Shown here: positions 1-6,919 of the stretch, piece by piece
Position numbering within the stretch: the stretch's first letter is position 1
Layout: the number at the start of each line of letters is the position of its first letter
NCBI GenBank assembly: GCA_964528575.1
Contig: CAZGTQ010000452.1
Coordinates: 1 to 26,197, forward strand
Length of the DNA: 26,197 nt
Direction of reading: 5' to 3'
From: CAZGTQ01 sp964528575
GTDB lineage: Bacteria; Planctomycetota; UBA1135; GCA-002686595
Program-made: the position numbers and the translations under genes
The notes under the pieces: generated by a model
What the model was told of the DNA's origin: nothing
The model's database searches: none
The model's input: only the letters and a program-made list of their open reading frames with translations

Positions 1-129
1 GTCGTGTGCGAACGCGACGACGCGCACGGCGTGGCTCCGGCGCATGCGCTCGATCAGCCGCCACGTCGTGATCTTGTCGCCGCGGTTGGGCGGGTAGGGG
101 ACCCGCTGGGACAGGAACAAAATCCTCAC
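1..129 (-). CDS. Glycosyltransferase, N-terminal fragment (cut by window edge)
   Basis: Reading leftward from a GTG at 129-127, an open frame of 43 codons runs off the window edge. It begins MRILFLSQRVPYPPNRGDK and continues ITTWRLIERMRRSHAVRVV. This is the typical start of a GT-B glycosyltransferase of the GT4 type, in particular the group often found with exopolysaccharide loci: a hydrophobic first beta strand, then R-x-P-Y-P-P-N-x-G-D-K. The Lys/Gly-rich loop after beta 1 is the usual nucleotide-sugar/acceptor region. The frame is short and partial, so only the family is claimed; sugar and acceptor are unknown. It is divergent from the membrane protein at 354, with 224 bases between the two starts, and both starts lie close to an arm of an inverted repeat. 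A role in cell-surface glycan or polysaccharide assembly is inference. Confidence 0.8.
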   Translation of the reverse strand, partial: MRILFLSQRVPYPPNRGDKITTWRLIERMRRSHAVRVVAFAHD

Positions 130-139
130 CCGACCAGTG

Positions 140-166
140 GGAACTGGCTGGGTTCGATGTGCAAGC
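140..166. repeat. Left arm of imperfect inverted repeat between divergent genes
   Basis: The reverse complement of 140-166 matches 312-338 at 22 of 27 positions without gaps. The outer 10 bases (140-149 versus 329-338) are perfect. The arm ends 10 bases before the GTG start of the leftward glycosyltransferase. It could be an operator pair, a mirrored promoter element or an old inverted duplication. Confidence 0.6.
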
Positions 167-207
167 GTGCGTTCGACGCCTCGTTGCGGCCGGCTCCGAT
201 CCGCCGG

Positions 208-227
208 ATGCGGCCCGATGCGGCCCG
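208..227. repeat. Tandem 10-bp duplication gatgcggccc x2
   Basis: Two exact adjacent copies of gatgcggccc lie at 208-217 and 218-227, between the arms of the inverted repeat. The surrounding sequence is GC-rich, so this may be simple slippage. No gene is seen in 130-353. Confidence 0.5.
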
Positions 228-311
228 ACCGGCGGGTGCGCAGGCCCTGCTCCGCGGTCGAATCGCGCTCCGGGCGCTCGAACGCCGTTCCAGAGGCGCT
301 TCGGCGGGTCC

Positions 312-338
312 GCGTGCACACGGAAGCGAGCCAGTTCC
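312..338. repeat. Right arm of imperfect inverted repeat between divergent genes
   Basis: This is the partner of 140-166 (22 of 27 matches in inverted orientation). It ends 15 bases before the GTG start at 354 of the rightward membrane protein, so it lies almost symmetrically to the other arm relative to the two start codons. Confidence 0.6.
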
Positions 339-353
339 GTAGGGTTTGCCGGC

Positions 354-1814
354 GTGTCGAGCCCCTCCTCTCGCGTCTCCAGCCGCGCCGACCTCGCGGT
401 CGCGGCGGCGTTCGCGCTCGCGGCCGGGCTCCTGTTCGCGGCGACGCTGCAGACGCGGATGTACGGCGACGGCGGGGGGCTCGTGTCGATGCTCGCGAGC
501 GGCGAGGGGCACCGGTACCACAACGTGCTGTACCTGCCGTACTTGCGCGCGTTCGACGCGCTCGTGCCCGGGGACGAGCCGATCCGGACGGCGACGCTGG
601 CGTCCGCCCTCGCCGCGGCGCTCGGGTGTGGAGCGACCTGGCTCGTCGCGCGCGGCCTCGGGGCGGCGCGCGAGGGCGCGGCCCTCGCGACCGCTCTCGC
701 CGCGGTGACGCCCGCGGTGTGGTTCTTCGCGACGACCGTCGAGGTGGCGGCGCCGCACTTCGCCGCGGTCGCGCTGTGTGCCGCCATCGTGCTCCGGGCG
801 CCGTGGCGGCGGCCGTGGCTCGCCCTCGCGCTCGTGGCGGCGACGTTCCCGTTGCTCGCGCTGACGCATCAGACCGCCGTGCTGCTCGGCCCGGGCTGGG
901 TCGCGCTGGTCGCGTACGCCCGAGCGCGCGTCGCGCCGCCGTTCGGCGCGGCGTTCGTGCTCGGCGTCGTCGGGCCGCTCTTGCTCGCAGCCCTCGTCGC
1001 GACGCTCCTCGCGGCGAGCTGGTACCGCACGGGCGAGCTCGCGCTCGTCGACTCGACCGTCACTTCGGTCCTCGACGAGTACACAGGCATCGCGACGCCG
1101 GCCGACTTCCTCTGGCCCGGCTGGATGCGGCCACTCGCGCTCGTGCTCCCGCTCGCGCTCGCCGGCGCGTGGACGCTCCGCCGCGAGCCGCTCGCGCTGA
1201 CGGCGCTGCTCGTCTCGTGCGCCATCCCGTTCGCGTTCTTCACCTGGTGGTGGGGCGTCCCCGAGAACGGCGCGTACTTCCTCGGCACGCTGCCGTTCTA
1301 CGCTGCGCTCGTCGCGCGCGCGGCCGACGCGCTGCGACCGGCCGCGCGCCGGGCGCTCTTCGCCGTAGCGCTCGTCGTCCAGGCGCTGCTCGGACGCGCG
1401 TACGTCGCCGAGTGGGACCGCGGCTACGACCCGTACGAGCGCGTCGAGCACGTCCGCGCGGCGCTCGGCGAGAGCGGAGTCCTGCTCTCGACGACGTTCG
1501 CCGCGCCCGAGATCGACGTCCACCTGCCCGGCATCGAGGAGCACAGCCTGATCGCTCCGTTCGCGCGCGCCGCTGCGGAGGCTGGCTACGGACCGGACCA
1601 GTTCGTCGCCGTCGTGCTGCCCGCGATCGACGAATTCACCGCTGGCCGCCGCATCGCTGTCGAGACGAACTACCGCCAGCTCGCGCCGTCGCGGCCGCTC
1701 ACGTACCGGCTCGCGGAGCCGTACTTCGATGCGCTCCTGGCGGCGCTGCGCGAGCGGCGGACGTGGGCCGAGCACCCGCACGAGTCCTGGGGGCTCGTCG
1801 TGTTCGAGCCGTGA
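354..1814 (+). CDS. Polytopic membrane protein, possible GT-C-type glycosyltransferase
   Basis: 486 residues from a GTG at 354. An upstream extension of the open frame is rich in Arg/Gly and looks non-coding, and AGGG at 341-344 can serve as a weak ribosome site. The protein starts MSSPSSRVSSRADLAV, followed directly by a first membrane helix (about 14-32) and an acidic loop, TRMYGDGGGLVS (Asp39). About eight to ten Ala/Leu/Val-rich helices follow up to about residue 350, then a soluble C-terminal part of about 140 residues. One helix followed by an extracytoplasmic loop with Asp is the plan of GT-C lipid-linked sugar transferases and DUF2723-like proteins, but no decisive motif is seen. Its divergent neighbour is a glycosyltransferase, which supports a surface glycan role. 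It could equally be an uncharacterised membrane protein. Confidence 0.75.
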   Translation: MSSPSSRVSSRADLAVAAAFALAAGLLFAATLQTRMYGDGGGLVSMLASGEGHRYHNVLYLPYLRAFDALVPGDEPIRTATLASALAAALGCGATWLVARGLGAAREGAALATALAAVTPAVWFFATTVEVAAPHFAAVALCAAIVLRAPWRRPWLALALVAATFPLLALTHQTAVLLGPGWVALVAYARARVAPPFGAAFVLGVVGPLLLAALVATLLAASWYRTGELALVDSTVTSVLDEYTGIATPADFLWPGWMRPLALVLPLALAGAWTLRREPLALTALLVSCAIPFAFFTWWWGVPENGAYFLGTLPFYAALVARAADALRPAARRALFAVALVVQALLGRAYVAEWDRGYDPYERVEHVRAALGESGVLLSTTFAAPEIDVHLPGIEEHSLIAPFARAAAEAGYGPDQFVAVVLPAIDEFTAGRRIAVETNYRQLAPSRPLTYRLAEPYFDALLAALRERRTWAEHPHESWGLVVFEP

Positions 1815-1836
1815 GCGGCGAGCCCGCCAGCGAGCC

Positions 1837-2661
1837 TCACTCGACGCGCTCGCCGTCGACCCACGTGCCCGTCTGCCGCGCGATCACGTCGCCGTTCGCG
1901 TCCCAGGTCGTCCATTCGCCGTGGCGCGCGCCGTCGCGGAACGCGCCCACGGACATGCGCGAGCCGTCGGGGTGCCACGCGCGCGCGGGCCCGTCGAGCA
2001 CGCCGTGCTCGAACATCAGCTCGAGCGAGACGTTCCCGTTCGGGTGGTACGTGACCCACTTGCCGTGCTGCTTGTTGATCTCGTAGACGCCCTCGGTGTG
2101 CTTCTCTCCGTGGGGCGTGTAGTGGGTCGCGTGCCCCTGCAGGTGGTCGTCCTCGAACGTGACGTCGTGCGACTGCACGCCGTTCGGATGGAACAGCTCG
2201 AAGTCGCCGTTGCGCCGGCCGTCGACGTACGGGCCGCGACCCGCGATCTGGCCGTTGTCGTAGCCCTCGACCCACACGCCGGCGCGCATCCCCTGGTCGA
2301 AGCGGCCCTCGAACTTGAGCGCGCCCGACTGCGCGAAACGCCGCAGCCACGTCCCGTGGGGCCGGCCGTCCGCGAACGTGCGCCGGGAGAGCTCGAGCCC
2401 GTCCTCGCGCCACGTGCGCCACGTGCCGGCCTCCTGGCCGTGCTCGTAGACGCCCTCGGAGCGCTTCTGCCCGCTCTCGTACCAAGTCGTCACGCGCCCG
2501 TGCGGCCGCCCGTCGACGTAGTGGATCTCGGACCACTGCGCGCCGCTGGGGTAGTGCGTGACGCGCACCTCGCTCTCGCCGCACGCTTGGACGGCGGCGA
2601 CGACCAGCACGAGCACGACCGCGAGCGCGAGCGCCGCGACCGACGATCTCCGCCCGCTCAT
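1837..2661 (-). CDS. MORN/YwqK-type repeat lipoprotein
   Basis: 274 residues. The N-terminus has a basic stretch, a long hydrophobic core and a lipobox ending V-Q-A-C, so it should be lipid-anchored outside the cytoplasm. The rest is a run of about nine imperfect repeats of 22-25 residues with the pattern Y-x-N/S-G-x followed by G-x-x-x-G-x-W/A, for example HYPSGAQWSEIHYVDGRPHG, WYESGQKRSEGVYEHGQEAG and YHPNGNVSLELMFEHGVLDG. This is the MORN-like repeat found in proteins annotated as YwqK-family antitoxins, although nothing here suggests a toxin partner. The ATG at 2661 overlaps the stop of the upstream sulfatase-like gene by four bases (ATGA), so the two are very likely co-translated. A binding or scaffolding role is inferred; no enzyme motif is visible. 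Confidence 0.85.
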   Translation of the reverse strand: MSGRRSSVAALALAVVLVLVVAAVQACGESEVRVTHYPSGAQWSEIHYVDGRPHGRVTTWYESGQKRSEGVYEHGQEAGTWRTWREDGLELSRRTFADGRPHGTWLRRFAQSGALKFEGRFDQGMRAGVWVEGYDNGQIAGRGPYVDGRRNGDFELFHPNGVQSHDVTFEDDHLQGHATHYTPHGEKHTEGVYEINKQHGKWVTYHPNGNVSLELMFEHGVLDGPARAWHPDGSRMSVGAFRDGARHGEWTTWDANGDVIARQTGTWVDGERVE

Positions 2662-3989
2662 CGGCCGCCGGTGTAGCCGAGGTTCTTCAACTGCTCGTCC
2701 TGGGTGGCGAGCAGCTTCAGCCCGTGCGCCGTGCGCTCGTACAGCCGCCCCTCGTGGAGCGCCTCGCCGACCGCGTCGAGCAGCTCCTGGCGCATGCGCG
2801 CGACGACCTGGGGCTGGCCGGCGGCGACGTCGCTCTGCTCGAGCGGGTCCGCCTCGACGTCGAACAGCTTCGCCGTCTCGTGGTCGAGGTCGAGGATCAG
2901 CTTCCAGCGGCCGTCGATCCACGCGCGCAGGTTCGTCGACGGCGCCGCGTTGAGCTCGGCGAGCACGCCGCGCTCGGGCAGCTCCTCGCCGCGCATCAGC
3001 GGCACGAGGCTGCGGCCGGTCTGGTCCGCGACCGGTGCCAGGCCGACGAGCTCGAGCACCGTTGGCGCGAGGTCGACCGTGTGGACGAGCGCGTCGACGC
3101 GGCTCGGCGCGAAACCGGGCGCGCGCACGACGAGCGGCGTCCGCACGAGCTCGCCGTAGAGCGTGTGCCCGTGCCGCCTCGATCCGTGGTCGCCGAACTC
3201 CTCGCCGTGGTCGGCGACGAACACGACGAGCGTGTCGTCCGCGAGACCGAGGCGCTCGAGCGCGTCCAGCACGCGCCCGACGTGGTGGTCGGTGAACGCG
3301 ACCTCGCCGTCGTAGAGTCGGCTCTCCTGCTCGACGTCGAAGGTCCCGCGCGCGTCCGGGTCGATGCCGAACGGCTCGAGGAAGCCCTCGTGCGGCTGAT
3401 AGATCTCGTGCGGATCGAAGTAGTGCAGCCACAGGAGCCACGGGCCCTCCTCGGGCACCGCGGCCTTGTTCTCGAGGAAGCGGATCCCCTTGTCGCTGAC
3501 CTCGGGCGAGGAGATCGCGTCGTGCGAGGCGACGAGCCAGTGCACGAGATCGTCGTCGAAGTGGGTGAACCCCTGGTGCAGCCCGTAGTCGGTGCCGAGG
3601 AACACGTGGCTCGCGACCGCGGCGGTGTCGTAGCCGGCGTCGCGCAGCGTCTCGGCGAGCGTGTGGAACGACGGCTGGAGCGGGTCGACGAACGTCCAGC
3701 AGCCGTGGGTCGACGTGTAGAGCGAGGTGAGGATCGTCGCGAGGCTCGGCAGCGTCCACGACGAGGCTCCCTGCGCGCGGTCGAACACGACGCCGCTCTC
3801 GGCGAGCGCGTCGAGCCGCGGCGACGTCGGCAGCCCGTAGCCGTCGAAGCCGAGCCGGTCGGCCCGTAGCGTGTCGACCGTGACGAGGAGCACGTTGAGC
3901 GACGGCTCCGGCGGCGCGGGACCGCACGCGACGAGGGCGCCGAGGCACGCCGCGAGGGCCGCGCGCCGGGCGGGACGGGGGGGACGCAT
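2658..3989 (-). CDS. Sulfatase/alkaline-phosphatase-fold hydrolase lipoprotein (Thr nucleophile)
   Basis: 443 residues from an ATG at 3989. The N-terminus is RR-rich and hydrophobic and has lipobox L-V-A-C (Cys22), so it is predicted to be a lipoprotein. The catalytic fold is clear: NVLLVTVDTLRAD (metal Asp39), the nucleophile loop SSWTLPSLATILTS, and a metal-binding VADHGEEFGDHG followed by HGHTLYGELVRTPLVV near residue 280. The formylglycine consensus C/S-x-P-x-R is absent: Thr79 stands at the Cys position and Leu replaces the Arg. This resembles LTA-synthase and phosphotransferase-type members, so a phosphodiester or phosphoglycerol substrate is at least as likely as a sulfate ester. The C-terminal region (ELFDVEADP-like KLFDVEADPLEQ) is typical of the family. 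It is the first gene of a two-gene unit with the MORN-type lipoprotein. Confidence 0.9.
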   Translation of the reverse strand: MRPPRPARRAALAACLGALVACGPAPPEPSLNVLLVTVDTLRADRLGFDGYGLPTSPRLDALAESGVVFDRAQGASSWTLPSLATILTSLYTSTHGCWTFVDPLQPSFHTLAETLRDAGYDTAAVASHVFLGTDYGLHQGFTHFDDDLVHWLVASHDAISSPEVSDKGIRFLENKAAVPEEGPWLLWLHYFDPHEIYQPHEGFLEPFGIDPDARGTFDVEQESRLYDGEVAFTDHHVGRVLDALERLGLADDTLVVFVADHGEEFGDHGSRRHGHTLYGELVRTPLVVRAPGFAPSRVDALVHTVDLAPTVLELVGLAPVADQTGRSLVPLMRGEELPERGVLAELNAAPSTNLRAWIDGRWKLILDLDHETAKLFDVEADPLEQSDVAAGQPQVVARMRQELLDAVGEALHEGRLYERTAHGLKLLATQDEQLKNLGYTGGR

Positions 3990-4057
3990 CCCCGACAAGA
4001 TAAGCCCGGATCGCGGACGAGCCGCGTCCTTCCCGCCGGCCGTCGGCCGCTCCCGGC

Positions 4058-4063
4058 TAGAAT
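4058..4063 (+). promoter_or_regulatory. Possible -10 element TAGAAT upstream of Mo-hydroxylase operon
   Basis: TAGAAT at 4058-4063 is one base from TATAAT and stands out in GC-rich sequence between two divergent genes, 64 bases before the GTG at 4128. No good -35 box is seen at 17 bases. The same core (GCTAGAA) recurs at 16775-16781 upstream of another gene. Confidence 0.3.
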
Positions 4064-4115
4064 GCGCGACCCCGCGAGAGCCGCATGCCTCTCGCGATTC
4101 GTCGACCGCCCACCC

Positions 4116-4120
4116 GGAGG
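4116..4120 (+). promoter_or_regulatory. Shine-Dalgarno GGAGG deciding the GTG start at 4128
   Basis: GGAGG ends seven bases before the GTG at 4128. It supports this start over the upstream ATG at 4062, whose extra 22 residues would sit in front of the Tat signal and have no ribosome site. Confidence 0.75.
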
Positions 4121-4127
4121 ACGCTGC

Positions 4128-4784
4128 GTGACCGATGAGAAGAGGACCGAGGCGCCGCGGAGCGCCTCCGAGCCGCTGTCGCGGCGCGCGTTCCTGCGCG
4201 GCGCCGGCACCGTCGCCGTCGGCGGCATCGTCGGCTCCCAGGCGGCCGGCGCCGTCGCGGTGCGCGCGCAGGACCCCGAAGCGGACCCGCGCACCCTCGC
4301 GGGAGAGCTCGAGATCGAGCTCTCGATCAACGGCGCGCGCCAGCGCGTGCGCGTCGAGCCGCGCACGACGCTGCTCAACGCGCTGCGCAACCACTGCGAC
4401 CCGCCGCTGACCGGGACGAAGCTCGTGTGCGACCAGGGCAACTGCGGCGCGTGCACGGTGCTGCTCGACGGCGAGCCGGTCGTGAGCTGCCTCGTGCTCG
4501 CGGTCGACGCGGTCGGGCGCGAGGTCCGCACGGTCGAGGGGCTGGCGCGGGGCGACGAGCTCACGCCGCTGCAAGCCGCGTTCGTCGAGAAGGACGCGCT
4601 GATGTGCGGTTTCTGCACGCCGGGCTTCGTCATGGCGATCACCGCCTGCCTCGAGCGCGAGCCCGCGGCGTCGCTCGAGCGGATCAAGCGCTCGTGCTCG
4701 GGCAACGTGTGCCGCTGCGGCACGTACCCGCACATCTTCGAGGCGGCGCTGTCGGCGGCCGCTGCGACCAAGGGAGGCCGGTGA
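4128..4784 (+). CDS. Mo-hydroxylase 2Fe-2S subunit with Tat signal (PaoA/XdhC-type)
   Basis: 218 residues. A twin-arginine signal (LSRRAFLRGAGTVAVGG, about residues 20-36) is followed by an AQD-type cleavage region, so the subunit should be exported folded together with its partners, as in E. coli PaoA (YagT). The first iron-sulfur domain has the ferredoxin-like pattern CDQGNCGACTVLLDGEPVVSC. The second has CGFCTPG and CSGNVCRCGTYPHI, the four-Cys set of the helical 2Fe-2S domain of xanthine dehydrogenase-family enzymes. It transfers electrons from the molybdenum centre toward FAD. The stop overlaps the ATG of the Mo subunit by one base (TGATG), and AGGGAGG precedes that ATG, so the genes are translationally coupled. 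Substrate is not deducible. Confidence 0.95.
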   Translation: MTDEKRTEAPRSASEPLSRRAFLRGAGTVAVGGIVGSQAAGAVAVRAQDPEADPRTLAGELEIELSINGARQRVRVEPRTTLLNALRNHCDPPLTGTKLVCDQGNCGACTVLLDGEPVVSCLVLAVDAVGREVRTVEGLARGDELTPLQAAFVEKDALMCGFCTPGFVMAITACLEREPAASLERIKRSCSGNVCRCGTYPHIFEAALSAAAATKGGR

Positions 4785-6919
4785 TGGCCGTCCAGGATCC
4801 GGCGTGGGGCGACCGCTCCACGATGCGCTACGTCAACCGCGACGTCCCGCGCGTCGACGGACCGGCCAAGGTCACCGGGCGCGCGAAGTATCCGCACGAC
4901 CAGCGGCTCGAGCGCATGGTGTACGCGCGCTTTCTGTGCTGCCACGTTCCGGCGGCGAAGGTCGAGGAGATCGACGTCGCGCCCGCGCTGGGCGTGCCGC
5001 GCGTGATCGACGCGATGGTCGTCGAGGACGAGCGGACGAGCTATCTCGGGCAGCCGGTCGCGGTCGTCGCGGCCGAGACGCCCGAGGCGGCCGAGGACGG
5101 CGTGCGGGCGATCCGCGCGCGCTTCTCCGACGAAGCGGGCTGGGTCGTGACGCGCGAGCAGGCGCTCGCGGACGGCGCGCCCGAGGTCAAGCGGGGCGGC
5201 AACGCCCAGCGGCCGTTCGAGCGCGAGGAGGGCGAGGTCGACGCGGCGTTCGAGAAGGCCGCGGCGGTCGTCGAGGCGACGTACGTCGTGCCGGTGCAGA
5301 ACCACGCGTGCCTCGAGACGCACGGCGTCGTCGTCGACTACCGCGGCGGGGACAGCGTCACGGTGTACGCGTCGACGCAGGGCACGTTCACCGCGCACGA
5401 GCAGGCCGCCGGCGAGTTCGGCGAGGGCGTCGACGTCGTGTGCGACGTCCAGTACATGGGCGGCGGCTTCGGCGGCAAGTTCAGCATCGGCATCGAGGGC
5501 AAGACCGCCTGCCAGCTCGCGAAGAAGCTCGAGCGGCCGGTGCACCTGTTCCTGCCGCGCGCGCACGAGTTCGTCACGTCGGGCAACCGCAGCGGCAACC
5601 ACGCGACGTTCCGCGCCGCCGGCGCGCGCGACGGCCGGCTCCTCGCGCTCGTCTCCGACGCGGACAAGCTCGGCGGCATCGCGGACGGATCGTACGCGCG
5701 GCAGCCGTACATCTACTCGCCCGAGAGCTACCGCACCCGCTCGCGCTCGGTGCACACGAACACCGACGGCAACCGCGCGATGCGCGCTCCCGGCCACCCG
5801 CAGGCGTCGTTCGGCATCGAGTCGATCCTCGACGAGCTCGCCTACGCGCTCGGCGTCGATCCGCTGGCGATCCGCAAGCGCAACCTCGCGAACGAGACCT
5901 ACCACCGCCAGCTCGACGTCGTCGCGCGCGAGGTCGGCTGGGCGGAACACCCGCACAAGGCGAAGCCGGGTCCGGCGACCGGCGACGAGGCGATCGGCAT
6001 CGGCTTCGGCGTCTCGACGTGGGGCGGCGGCGGCCGTCCGGGCTGCCAGGTCGACGTGACGATCGCGCGCGACGGCGCCGTCGACGTGTCGGTCGGCACG
6101 CAGGACCTCGGCACCGGCACGCGCACGTACGTCCGCTCGATCGTCGCCGAGGAGCTGGGCCTGCCGCTCGACGCCGTGCGTGAGCACATCGGCAACAGCC
6201 GGCTCGGCAACGCGAACGCCTCGGGCGGCAGCGTGACGGTCGCGAGCCTCGCGCCGGCGGTCAAGGACGCGGCGCACAAGGCGCGGGTCGCTCTGCTCGA
6301 GCGCGTCGGCAGCGCCGCGAACGTGAGCGAGGCGTCGCTGCGGCTGCGCGAGAGCCGCGTCGAGGATCCGGAGAACGGGTTCGCGATGAGCTGGAAGCAG
6401 GCGTGCGCGACGCTCGGCGCCGAAGGCGTCGCCGTGCGCGGCACGTGGCAGCCCGGCCTGTCGTCCACCGACGTGCAGGGCGCGCAGGCGGCGAAGGTCG
6501 CGGTCGACCTGCTCACCGGCGCGGTGCGCGTCGTCAAGATGGTCTGCATCCAGAACGTGGGACTTCCGCTCAACCGGCTCGCGACGCGCAGCCAGATCAA
6601 CGGCGGCATGATCCAGGCGCTCAGCTACGCGCTGCTCGAGAACACGCTGATCGACCCCGACCTCGGGCTCTGTCTCAATCCGAATTTCGAGGAGTACAAG
6701 CTCGCGGCTTCGCTCGAGATGCCCGAGATGGTCGCGCTCATCGACGACGAGGACGAGCGCGGCGTGATCGGCGTCGGCGAGCCGCCGGCGATCCCGGGCG
6801 CGGGCGCGATCGCGAACGCCGTGCACAACGCGTGCGGCGTGCGCGTCCGCGAGCTCCCGATCACGCCCGACAAGGTGCTCGTCGAGCTCGAGCGCCTGCG
6901 CAACGGAGGTGGCCGGTGA
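4784..6919 (+). CDS. Mo-hydroxylase molybdopterin-binding catalytic subunit (PaoC/XdhA-type)
   Basis: 711 residues from an ATG at 4784 with GGGAGG at 4772-4777. It has the N-terminal a/b-hammerhead (VDGPAKVTGRAKYPHD), then the Mo-binding core: QGTFTAHE, GGGFGGKF, NRAMRAPGHPQASFGIES, GTQDLGTGTRT, NASGGSVTVAS, and the C-terminal GVGEPPAIPGAGAIANAV carrying the Glu that acts as general base in xanthine dehydrogenase. The length fits the compact single-domain members related to PaoC (YagR) and isoquinoline or aldehyde oxidoreductases, not the roughly 1300-residue eukaryotic fusions. No signal peptide is visible, so export by hitch-hiking on the Tat signal of the 2Fe-2S subunit is inferred. The Arg in the RAPG segment is typical of the whole family and does not fix the substrate. 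GTGA overlaps the next gene. Confidence 0.95.
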   Translation: MAVQDPAWGDRSTMRYVNRDVPRVDGPAKVTGRAKYPHDQRLERMVYARFLCCHVPAAKVEEIDVAPALGVPRVIDAMVVEDERTSYLGQPVAVVAAETPEAAEDGVRAIRARFSDEAGWVVTREQALADGAPEVKRGGNAQRPFEREEGEVDAAFEKAAAVVEATYVVPVQNHACLETHGVVVDYRGGDSVTVYASTQGTFTAHEQAAGEFGEGVDVVCDVQYMGGGFGGKFSIGIEGKTACQLAKKLERPVHLFLPRAHEFVTSGNRSGNHATFRAAGARDGRLLALVSDADKLGGIADGSYARQPYIYSPESYRTRSRSVHTNTDGNRAMRAPGHPQASFGIESILDELAYALGVDPLAIRKRNLANETYHRQLDVVAREVGWAEHPHKAKPGPATGDEAIGIGFGVSTWGGGGRPGCQVDVTIARDGAVDVSVGTQDLGTGTRTYVRSIVAEELGLPLDAVREHIGNSRLGNANASGGSVTVASLAPAVKDAAHKARVALLERVGSAANVSEASLRLRESRVEDPENGFAMSWKQACATLGAEGVAVRGTWQPGLSSTDVQGAQAAKVAVDLLTGAVRVVKMVCIQNVGLPLNRLATRSQINGGMIQALSYALLENTLIDPDLGLCLNPNFEEYKLAASLEMPEMVALIDDEDERGVIGVGEPPAIPGAGAIANAVHNACGVRVRELPITPDKVLVELERLRNGGGR

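Noticed and set aside
126..1781. Long leftward open frame opposite the membrane protein
   Set aside because: The translated product is extremely Arg-rich with no domains. GC-rich codon bias leaves the antisense frames open; the rightward frame has clear membrane helices.
1837..2661. Toxin-antitoxin role for the YwqK/MORN-type protein
   Set aside because: The antitoxin label of the repeat family is not supported here: the protein is a lipoprotein and no toxin-like gene is adjacent.
4062..4127. Upstream ATG extension of the 2Fe-2S subunit
   Set aside because: It would put 22 extra residues before the Tat signal and lacks a ribosome site, while the GTG at 4128 has GGAGG at seven bases.
2996..6826. 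Very long leftward open frame across the Mo-hydroxylase genes
   Set aside because: Arg/Asp/Val-rich low-complexity product antisense to three genes with clear family motifs; a composition artefact.
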